A stretch of DNA of 6,929 bases, from contig JAMJFV010000082.1 of NCBI GenBank assembly GCA_023544495.1, positions 1 to 6,929 on the forward strand, written 5' to 3'. The stretch is from ANME-2 cluster archaeon (GTDB lineage: Archaea; Halobacteriota; Methanosarcinia; Methanosarcinales; Methanocomedenaceae). Within the stretch, counting starts at the first letter, position 1. The number at the start of each line of letters is the position of its first letter. Below are positions 1 to 5,750 of the stretch, piece after piece. The notes beneath the pieces are model-generated. The model saw nothing but the letters and a program-made list of their open reading frames with translations, had not been told where the DNA came from and made no database searches. Position numbers and translations under genes: made by a program.

Positions 1-1
1 G

Positions 2-94
2 TTTTTGGGAAACAAGTACGACTGGGACAAGCATACGGTCCAGTTCAGGCTGACCCGGGCGCTGCTGGCCGAGCGATATGCGGCGAGTCATTAG
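2..94 (+). CDS. C-terminal end of an unrecognised protein (partial)
   Basis: This is the last 30 codons of a gene that enters from the left edge, in the frame starting at base 2 and ending with TAG at 92-94. The peptide begins FLGNKYDWDKH and ends LLAERYAASH. It has the mixed charged/hydrophobic make-up of a real soluble C-terminus, with a probable final amphipathic helix. The other + frames across this stretch look less protein-like. It converges on the permease gene, with 49 bp between the two stop codons. I do not recognise the family, and the fragment is too short to give a function. Confidence 0.55.
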   Translation, partial: FLGNKYDWDKHTVQFRLTRALLAERYAASH

Positions 95-110
95 TTGTGG
101 TTGTATATCA

Positions 111-145
111 GAAGGAGCAGACACCCTTCCTGTGATCTCTTTTTC
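111..145 (+). terminator. possible terminator between convergent genes
   Basis: A 5-bp stem GAAGG (111-115) / CCTTC (125-129) with a 9-nt loop is followed by a pyrimidine stretch containing five Ts (140-144). It lies between the stop of the left-edge gene and the stop of the permease. Archaeal termination depends mainly on T-rich tracts, so the T run is the stronger part of the evidence and would serve the + strand gene. The stem is short and could be chance. Confidence 0.35.
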
Positions 146-2369
146 AAACCCTTCGGATCTTATCATAGAGCAGTTCTATCCAGGATTCTGCTCTTTGTTC
201 GGGCTGCTTCAAGATCAAAACACTGCAATCAGAATTTTTAATGATCCGATCAGGCAGTGACCCGAACAGTACATCATGCAATAACCATTCGGTCGACGGA
301 CCCAGTATAATAAGGTCATGGTCCTTTGACTGCTTAACAATGGTATCCTCGATGGAATCTGAAACTACGACCTGACAGTTGACGGCCACTTTGACTATTT
401 GCGTGGCTTTGTCCAGCATTTCCTGTGCCTGTGGAACTGTTGCATCGTCTCCAACTACGGTCAATAATGTCATCCTAGCATTGAAAAATTCCGCGAGCTG
501 TTGGGCCATTGCAACCCTGAATTCATGTTCTCCCAATCCCAATGGTACCAGGATACTCCTGACTTCCTTGAAATGTTTTGGGAAGAATATCCCGACATTA
601 CAATCCGCGTTCCTCATCACGATCTGAGGAACGCTCTGCTTGATCTTGCCCCTGAACATCTTCTCAGTACCCCCCAATAGCAGGATGTTGCTTTTCCCGG
701 ACCGTGACACGTCCAGGATGGCTTCAGAGATCTCATGTGACACCACGGTCTTCTTTATGACCGGTACACCGAATTCGTCCCCGGTAGAGAGTGCTTTCTT
801 GAAAATGGGTTCTGAATTCTGAATGAACTGACCCCCGGTCTCAAGAAAAGTCTGCTGGGGAACACCGATTATGTAGAGTGCAACGATCTCGCTGGCCTGG
901 GCTTTGGCCAGTGCGGCGCCAATGGTAATGAGCGGTTTTACGTTCTTCAGGTTTGAGAGCGCCACGACTACACGATAATTACCGGGAGACACCTGGCGGG
1001 CGATCTTGCCTTTCTCGACCTTTTCCTTGTTCACTGAATAGCCGAAATAGACCACGAACCCGATGGCGGTCCAGATAATGATGGAATACCAGCCGGTCGG
1101 GCTGTAATTGAACATATACAGGGCCAGGAACAGCTGGGTGACTATGCCAAGGATAGGGATGAGGGGGAAAAAGGGCATTTTGTAGCCGTATTCCAGTTCG
1201 CTGCCGAATTTTTTCCGGATCACGATGACTGCCAGGTTGACCTGCAGGAAGAGGAGCAAGAACATGATAGCAGACGCACTGGCAACGTCCTCGATGGGTA
1301 ACCCGAGGGCCATTACGATAATGAGCGCACCAGTTATGAACAGTGCCATGTGGGGTGTACGCCGGACAGGATGCACTTTCTTGAAAATGCCGGGAAGGTT
1401 ATGGTCCCGTCCCATGGCAAAAGAGACCCGGGTGGACGAGAAGGTGGTGGCGTTGAGTGCTGACATGGTGGACATCAGGCCACCCAGCAGCAGCAGGAAT
1501 GTGCCAAAAGGCATGAACTGCCGGGCGGCCTCAACGAGGCCCAGTTCCTGGTATTGTCCCAGGAACTGCCAGGTAGGGATGTCGGTCTGCATTGCACCTA
1601 TGGATACAAATGCCACGAGAAGGTAGATAGGTATTACAATGAGCATGGACAGAAAGATAGCACGTGGGAGATTCTTCTTTGGTTCCCTGACCTCCTCTGC
1701 TGTCTGGGCTATGACCTCATACCCTTCAAAGGCGATAAAGGTAAGGCCCATTGCCATGAACACTCCACCAAAACCGTTGGGCAGGAACGGGTGGAAATTG
1801 CTGAAAAACTCGGGGCGGTTGTACATGGCATACAGGCCTGACACAATAAAGATACCCAGAATGGCAATCTTTATTAATCCGATGATATTTGCCATGGTGC
1901 CGGTCTCGGATGCACCCATATAGTTGATATAGATGAAGACGAGAGCGACAGCTACTGCCAGGAATTTTACCAGGTTATCCCCCGTGAGTCCAAACAGGGG
2001 TATGTTATAGGTCTGGAGCAGCAGCCCGAAATAAGCCCCGAAACCCAGGGCATACAGGCTCCCGGCTACGGCATGGGCGAACCAGCTCATCCAGCCGCTG
2101 ATGAATCCGTTAATGCCGGGAAGGGAATGTTTGACCCAGAGATACCCGCCTCCCGCTTCGGGGATCGCAGAGCTCAATTCTGCATAGGTCATGGCAGTGA
2201 AGGCAGTCACCACACCATTGAGCAAGAAGACGATTACCAGGGCAGGTCCGGCCTCTCCTGCTGCGATTCCTGTGAGCACGAAGATGCCTGCGCCGATCAT
2301 GGCCCCTACGCCGATCATGGTGGCGGATATCACACCCATCTCCCGGCTGAGTTCTATGCGGTCGTTCAT
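144..2369 (-). CDS. APC-superfamily amino acid permease with two C-terminal universal stress protein (USP) domains
   Basis: A membrane carrier of 741 residues that probably moves an amino acid or related amine across the cytoplasmic membrane. Residues about 12-445 hold some 12 hydrophobic segments. The APC hallmark GAGIF (26-30) is in the unwound first helix, and the family signature around FEGYEVI and EEVREPKKNLPRAI (214-238) follows helix 6. After a charged linker (446-462) come two USP-like domains, about 463-597 and 602-722. The second keeps the GS of the nucleotide-binding loop (703-704) but has Thr693 where the second Gly of GX2GX9G(S/T) is expected. The first is more degenerate. USP-fused APC carriers are common in archaea, and the domains are thought to sense nucleotides or cell energy. 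The ATG overlaps the stop of the upstream MscS-type gene (ATGA), so translation is probably coupled. The exact substrate cannot be read from the sequence. Confidence 0.9.
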   Translation of the reverse strand: MNDRIELSREMGVISATMIGVGAMIGAGIFVLTGIAAGEAGPALVIVFLLNGVVTAFTAMTYAELSSAIPEAGGGYLWVKHSLPGINGFISGWMSWFAHAVAGSLYALGFGAYFGLLLQTYNIPLFGLTGDNLVKFLAVAVALVFIYINYMGASETGTMANIIGLIKIAILGIFIVSGLYAMYNRPEFFSNFHPFLPNGFGGVFMAMGLTFIAFEGYEVIAQTAEEVREPKKNLPRAIFLSMLIVIPIYLLVAFVSIGAMQTDIPTWQFLGQYQELGLVEAARQFMPFGTFLLLLGGLMSTMSALNATTFSSTRVSFAMGRDHNLPGIFKKVHPVRRTPHMALFITGALIIVMALGLPIEDVASASAIMFLLLFLQVNLAVIVIRKKFGSELEYGYKMPFFPLIPILGIVTQLFLALYMFNYSPTGWYSIIIWTAIGFVVYFGYSVNKEKVEKGKIARQVSPGNYRVVVALSNLKNVKPLITIGAALAKAQASEIVALYIIGVPQQTFLETGGQFIQNSEPIFKKALSTGDEFGVPVIKKTVVSHEISEAILDVSRSGKSNILLLGGTEKMFRGKIKQSVPQIVMRNADCNVGIFFPKHFKEVRSILVPLGLGEHEFRVAMAQQLAEFFNARMTLLTVVGDDATVPQAQEMLDKATQIVKVAVNCQVVVSDSIEDTIVKQSKDHDLIILGPSTEWLLHDVLFGSLPDRIIKNSDCSVLILKQPEQRAESWIELLYDKIRRV

Positions 2370-3139
2370 TTACCGATATCCTTTATTTCATTGAGTTTTT
2401 CTTCTTTTTTCATTTCTTCGGCTTTATGGGCGAACTCAACTTTCAATGTTTCGACCTTTTCGTTTATCTCAGTTATCACCAGGCTTTTCTTTTCCGGGTA
2501 CTTCAGGTTCAGGATGAGAGAGAGCTCAGTAGTCCTGTCATCTGATTTGGACGTGACGACCTGGGCTGGTTTCTTGAAATATTTTTTCAGGTCCACTATG
2601 GATTCCAGAAGCTCAGTCTCAAAGGCCACGGTATCGATATCTTTTCTGATGACCACGGGCATGGTTATCTCGTACCCTGAGGGGTGAAATTTTGTCCAGA
2701 TACTTTTGATGAACATCACGTTGGGTACGCTCACCAGATTACCTTCCCCGTCCAGCAGCACGGTATTGAGATCAGTGATTTCTATGACCTTGCCGCTTGT
2801 ACCTTCAATGGAAAGCGTGTCCCCTACCCGGTACTGGAGGCTCAAAAAGGAGCGGGACACGAAGTTCTGGAGCACGGGGTAGGCAGATAGGAAAAAACCT
2901 ATGGCTGCCAGCGCTGTCAGGAGGAAGAGTATGTCTGTGGATACACCGACCTGGTTTATGGCGAGGATAATACCTACGGCCCAGATGATCAGGAAGACAT
3001 ATCTCTGGATGCGGGCGGCCAGGTACGATGAAGATGAAGGTAAGGCTGTTGATATCAGGGTCTTTGATATGTGGGCGATCAGGGCTGTTACCAGGATGAT
3101 AAGAAGGAATGCTCCTATTTCTATCGCAAATTGGGTCAA
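2366..3139 (-). CDS. small MscS-family mechanosensitive ion channel
   Basis: A tension-gated channel of the cytoplasmic membrane that would release solutes after hypo-osmotic shock. Counting from the TTG at 3137-3139 the protein is 257 residues. Three hydrophobic segments (about 5-28, 45-64, 68-92) match the minimal MscS plan. The third runs into the pore-side sequence QNFVSRSFLSLQYRVGD (91-107). The beta domain follows, with G-D-T-L-S-I-E-G, then DLNTVLLDGEGN and VPN (123-140), equivalent to the conserved ...DGKxxxxPN region of MscS. A short alpha/beta C-terminal domain ends in a Lys/Glu-rich helix (226-252). The start is uncertain: the strong ribosome site at 3171-3179 is 32 nt from the TTG but 8 nt from an in-frame ATA (3161-3163), which would add eight residues. 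It is first in an operon with the overlapping permease. Family assignment is firm; conductance and ion preference are unknown. Confidence 0.87.
   Translation of the reverse strand: MTQFAIEIGAFLLIILVTALIAHISKTLISTALPSSSSYLAARIQRYVFLIIWAVGIILAINQVGVSTDILFLLTALAAIGFFLSAYPVLQNFVSRSFLSLQYRVGDTLSIEGTSGKVIEITDLNTVLLDGEGNLVSVPNVMFIKSIWTKFHPSGYEITMPVVIRKDIDTVAFETELLESIVDLKKYFKKPAQVVTSKSDDRTTELSLILNLKYPEKKSLVITEINEKVETLKVEFAHKAEEMKKEEKLNEIKDIGK
2379..2384 (-). promoter_or_regulatory. ribosome binding site of the permease gene
   Basis: AAAGGA lies 9 nt upstream of the permease ATG, inside the 3' end of the MscS-type gene. Its position supports the ATG at 2367-2369 as the start and allows internal initiation on the shared transcript as well as coupling through the 4-bp overlap. 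Confidence 0.5.
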
Positions 3140-3170
3140 CTGGCCCTGGTCTGGAATTAGTATGTTCTAC

Positions 3171-3179
3171 CCCTCCTTT
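3171..3179 (-). promoter_or_regulatory. strong Shine-Dalgarno of the MscS-type gene
   Basis: AAAGGAGGG is an almost ideal match to the archaeal anti-Shine-Dalgarno. It stands 8 nt before an in-frame ATA, 14 nt before an ATT and 32 nt before the first conventional start (TTG at 3137-3139). No ATG or GTG lies in between in frame, and TAG at 3167-3169 bounds the frame. The site therefore argues for a non-standard start codon or a sequence error. Confidence 0.65.
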
Positions 3180-3224
3180 GAAAGACGTGCGAAACGACAA
3201 ATGTAATTTGAATAGTGTAATGGA

Positions 3225-3476
3225 CTATCTGTATAAAATATGTTTCCCGTTAAGGGTAGTATGGTCATGAAACATTTTTAAGATGTAAGGTTCAATAGTT
3301 AATAAATGTTTATGATCTATTTTACTATGGCCTTTTATTGTATGGGCATTATCGAAACGAAAGACCGTGTTCCATCCCTCCTTGTAATAATCCGGTAATT
3401 GAACCTGTATCTTACTCCATGAGGGATTTCTGATGATATTGGAACGTGTGTCTACGAGATGTCGATGATCGTATCT
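3225..3476 (-). pseudogene. remnant with a TumE/DUF6516-like core, no usable start codon
   Basis: An 83-codon open frame runs from just after a TGA (3477-3479) to TAG (3225-3227). It has no ATG, GTG or TTG before its only methionine, about 20 residues from the end. The peptide is nevertheless protein-like: after an N-terminal part with VDTRSNIIRNPSWSKIQVQL comes YYKEGWNTVFRFDNAH, then KGHSKIDHKH. The pattern of an aromatic/basic strand, (R)(Y/F)DN, a Gly-His turn and a final H-K-H recalls the core of TumE/DUF6516 toxin-family proteins (roughly RYDNxx...HHKH), as I remember it. The family is usually longer (somewhat over 100 residues), so this would be a fragment that has lost its N-terminus. 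No antitoxin partner is visible beside it. Alternatives are an active gene with a non-standard start or a sequencing frameshift, or a chance open frame in AT-rich DNA. Confidence 0.4.
3232..3248 (-). promoter_or_regulatory. TATA box and BRE-like element for the MscS-permease operon
   Basis: Read on the minus strand, GGGAAACA is followed directly by TATTTTATA. This is the arrangement of a purine-rich TFB recognition element next to an archaeal TATA box. A start about 25 nt downstream would fall near 3207-3214 and give a leader of about 45-50 nt up to the translation start. It overlaps the last codons of the toxin-like remnant. It was found by eye only. Confidence 0.45.
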
Positions 3477-3482
3477 TCAGCA

Positions 3483-3507
3483 AGTTATATGGTTATATCA
3501 TATAACT
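3483..3507. repeat. perfect 9-bp inverted repeat with 7-nt spacer
   Basis: AGTTATATG (3483-3491) and CATATAACT (3499-3507) are exact reverse complements, and the spacer GTTATAT repeats the core of the left arm. It lies 18 nt beyond the stop of the PUA/PP-loop gene and just ahead of the toxin-like remnant. There is no T run directly after it on the minus strand, so a simple intrinsic terminator is unlikely. A dimeric repressor site or an RNA hairpin are the likelier readings. Confidence 0.5.
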
Positions 3508-3525
3508 ATGCGTGTCTACATTTTT

Positions 3526-5433
3526 TCAATCGCCCCCAATCCCACCCATATACCGGGTAACCACACAAACCCCGTCGCACTTTTTGCACCTGTCACATCC
3601 ATCCTCCACCCTGATATGCCCATCCTCGAACGAAATAGCATGTTTCGGGCAGGCCTTCTCGCATATCCTGCAACCGGTACACTTCACAGCCTTCATCAAC
3701 TGCCGCGCCGCCACTTCAAAGAGCTCTTCAGTCGTCCCACGGTCCCCCCCGTTGACCTGGAAGGTACCGTCTGCGTACACCTTAACACTCCCCTCTTGTG
3801 TCCGGACCACCAGGACACCCAGGTCCTCAGAATAACGTACCTCACCCAGCATCTTCATCATTTCCATTATATCCGGCAGCCTGAGCCCCCTGGCACTTCC
3901 CTCGATACTGTACCCACCCGCCTTGCAGGGGGAGACACCCGAAACCATCGATATCCGGAAAGCCTCGCTTCCTGCATCCTGCGGGACAACATCAATACCC
4001 AGCTGCCTCGCAAGCAACTGCATCTTCGGCGGATGCTCCCGCCACCGCCAGAATCCGTGGTCAATGTACCCGTCCGCAAGCCCCCTGTGCTGTGCCCAGT
4101 CCCGCAGGAAAGTATCCCACCTGTGGAACAGGTCCGGATGCAGTTCACGCATGCGCCGGTACTCTGCACCCAGGGCCGCGGGGCACAGCCAGCAGCCCAC
4201 CCGCTCGAACCCCTCATCGTACAGGGGATTATAGTCCAGCCTCCGCCAGTGGATATACAGCCATACCTCCAGTGCACGCCAATCGCGGATGGGATAGACA
4301 TTCACCTGTCCGGGTACCAGGGCATTTTCCTCCTTTGGCGGGATGCGGGCACGACTGAAAGATTCATATCTGCGCTTACCGTCTATGGTCAGGTAGTTCC
4401 CCACTTCTGCGATCCTGCCGGCAGGGGATAGTTTGCAGACCTTACAGCACCACCGGTAATCCTTGGCAGGCGGCCCAAAATCAGACAGGTTCTGCCAGAA
4501 CGCATCCCCTGCATCCAGTTCGGTGAGATCAATGTCATTATCACGACAGAAGGTTCGTGCATATTCCACGGTCTGGGGAAATTCCAGGCCGGTATTGATA
4601 AAATATGCCTTTGGGCTGTGTTTTTGAGCGCTCCGGGTCAGGTCCAGGGCAACCAGGCTGTCCTTGCCCCCGCTAAAAGATACATAAACAGGATGCTGGC
4701 GGTATTCCTTCTGGTTGGCCAGGCCCTTAATAGTATTCATAGCATTGAGACCCAGTTGCCTGATAGCAGGAGCATTAGCCCTGACCACATCGTCCATTCC
4801 CGGTACTGGATCCTTCAACCGTGCCCGGTCCCCGCCCATCTTCCTGACCCTGACCGCTGACACACCTCCCTTTTTCATGTCCTTTGCATCCAGCAGTGCG
4901 GAACCCATGCCGATCATGGTGCCTTTTCTGACAATGACATCATCTCCCTGGCAAACATCATCCGAGCACCATTCCACATTATCGGTACTCACCGTCTTGC
5001 CGCTGAGGTGCCCCTTCACATCGCGAAGCTCAACGGTCCTGTGCCGGGTATGGAGTGCTATGACCGCAGCACCATCCATTGAAAGTTCCAGCCTCCAGTC
5101 CAGGTATTTCAGTTCGAACCGCAGGATACCCAGCACCAACCCGTCCACGATCACCTGGTCGGTCTTGTCCTCGCCTCCTATCTTGTTCAACAGGATGATG
5201 CGCCCGCCCAGCGGGTCGGTACCGTAGCTGCGGACCAGGATGTCATGCAGGACACTGCGCTCGTAGGGTGAACAGAACCGTACATCTCCGGGCGGTCCCA
5301 GGTCAACGCGCTCACCTGTTGCATGGCACAGTGCACATTTAGGGTTAATAAGCGGGAGATTGCAGTCCGGGCACCAGTGGATGAATGTATTCAGGTCCGA
5401 TGGGAATTGTTTCTGTTTGTGCTGTCTGGTCAT
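3526..5433 (-). CDS. zinc-ribbon/PUA/PAPS-reductase-like PP-loop protein with C-terminal 2x[4Fe-4S] ferredoxin domain
   Basis: A cytoplasmic 635-residue multi-domain protein. In order: a zinc ribbon (C21-x2-C24...C33-x2-C36); a segment to about 125 without clear identity; a PUA-like fold (about 125-205); a CysH-type adenylate-binding domain with the PP-loop SFSGGKDS (252-259); a region of unknown fold (about 490-580); and a ferredoxin domain with C585-x2-C-x2-C-x3-CP and C613-x2-C-x2-C-x3-C for two clusters. Within the CysH part, C329-C330 and C414-x2-C417 match the CC-X(~80)-CXXC set that binds a 4Fe-4S cluster in APS reductases. The catalytic ECG(L/I)H motif of true APS/PAPS reductases is not seen. 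Members in methanogens are usually annotated as PAPS reductase. The PUA domain, an RNA-binding fold, points rather to sulfur transfer or RNA modification, which is inference. There is no Shine-Dalgarno before the ATG, so the mRNA may be leaderless. Confidence 0.88.
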   Translation of the reverse strand: MTRQHKQKQFPSDLNTFIHWCPDCNLPLINPKCALCHATGERVDLGPPGDVRFCSPYERSVLHDILVRSYGTDPLGGRIILLNKIGGEDKTDQVIVDGLVLGILRFELKYLDWRLELSMDGAAVIALHTRHRTVELRDVKGHLSGKTVSTDNVEWCSDDVCQGDDVIVRKGTMIGMGSALLDAKDMKKGGVSAVRVRKMGGDRARLKDPVPGMDDVVRANAPAIRQLGLNAMNTIKGLANQKEYRQHPVYVSFSGGKDSLVALDLTRSAQKHSPKAYFINTGLEFPQTVEYARTFCRDNDIDLTELDAGDAFWQNLSDFGPPAKDYRWCCKVCKLSPAGRIAEVGNYLTIDGKRRYESFSRARIPPKEENALVPGQVNVYPIRDWRALEVWLYIHWRRLDYNPLYDEGFERVGCWLCPAALGAEYRRMRELHPDLFHRWDTFLRDWAQHRGLADGYIDHGFWRWREHPPKMQLLARQLGIDVVPQDAGSEAFRISMVSGVSPCKAGGYSIEGSARGLRLPDIMEMMKMLGEVRYSEDLGVLVVRTQEGSVKVYADGTFQVNGGDRGTTEELFEVAARQLMKAVKCTGCRICEKACPKHAISFEDGHIRVEDGCDRCKKCDGVCVVTRYMGGIGGD

Positions 5434-5454
5434 GTAGTAGAGTAGTTAATGCAA

Positions 5455-5464
5455 GTATGTATGG
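5455..5464 (-). promoter_or_regulatory. weak TATA-like element for the PUA/PP-loop gene
   Basis: CCATACATAC on the minus strand is centred about 26 nt before the ATG at 5431-5433, the distance expected for a leaderless archaeal transcript. This fits the absence of any GGAGG-like site between 5434 and 5450. The match to a TATA consensus is poor. Confidence 0.25.
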
Positions 5465-5487
5465 TTAAAACTACCATCATAGTTAAC
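5464..5487. repeat. imperfect inverted repeat upstream of the PUA/PP-loop gene
   Basis: GTTAAAACTA (5464-5473) pairs with TAGTTAAC (5480-5487) across a 6-nt loop if two A residues in the left arm are bulged out. It directly abuts the weak TATA-like element, so it could be an operator or the end of the preceding transcript. It is short and AT-rich and may be chance. Confidence 0.3.
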
Positions 5488-5504
5488 GGGATCTTTTAGA
5501 AATA

Positions 5505-5734
5505 TCAAACAAACATGAACACATAACCATCCTGATCCCGGACCCTGAATTTAAAGGAATCGCCCGAATTATCGAAAAGATATTCGAACATCTTGGAACC
5601 ATTCTCATTGGATATCTCAGTGCATTCATCCACAATTCAACGCCAGATATGGTTTCAATTCCATTGTATCGTATGAAGTATCCTTCACCGGTCTTGTCGT
5701 TGGGTAGACCGAAAAGGGTAACCTCCAGGCACAA
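5505..5734 (-). pseudogene. small protein-coding remnant with a -1 type frameshift near 5637
   Basis: Two protein-like segments lie end to end on the minus strand in different frames. The first, from about 5734 (TTG) to 5636, reads LEVTLFGLPNDKTGEGYF, then IRYNGIETISGVE. The second, from 5636 to the TGA at 5505-5507, reads IVDECTEISNENGSKMFEYL, then FDNSGDSFKFRVRDQDGYVF. One inserted base near 5637 joins them into a continuous acidic protein of about 76 residues. Past that point the first frame turns into an unlikely sequence rich in Arg, Met, Ser and Cys. The start is unclear: an ATG at 5752-5754 overlaps the adenine deaminase stop as ATGA, but in a third frame. I do not recognise the family. 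The complementary + strand frame is also open, so a chance reading remains possible. Confidence 0.4.
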
Positions 5735-5750
5735 CCCATGATATATGCAT

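Noticed and set aside
2073..2687. 204-codon open frame on the + strand
   Set aside because: It lies across the junction of the permease and MscS-type genes on the opposite strand; its product is low in order and has no family features.
2805..3200. 131-codon minus-strand frame starting with ATG at 3200, which includes the strong ribosome site
   Set aside because: It is an alternative frame of the MscS-type gene. The peptide is rich in Pro, Arg and His, and the true frame carries the membrane segments and MscS motifs.
3374..3427. 7-bp inverted repeat ATCCCTC / GAGGGAT
   Set aside because: The 40-nt loop and short arms give no convincing hairpin, and it lies within the toxin-like open frame.
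3448..3519. direct repeat GTGTCTAC at 3448-3455 and 3512-3519
   Set aside because: Only 8 bp and two copies; no insertion or attachment-site features nearby.
3520..3528. run of six Ts on the + strand as a terminator
   Set aside because: It overlaps the stop codon of the minus-strand gene and no + strand gene ends here.
3508..4431. 307-codon open frame on the + strand
   Set aside because: It is antisense to the PUA/PP-loop gene, whose domains and motifs are unmistakable. The + product is rich in Pro, His and Leu with no recognisable motif.
5487..5741. open frame on the + strand opposite the small remnant, with a plausible first half
   Set aside because: It has no start codon in its first half, and its second half is basic and unlike protein. 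It is codon-aligned with the better minus-strand frame and is probably its complement.
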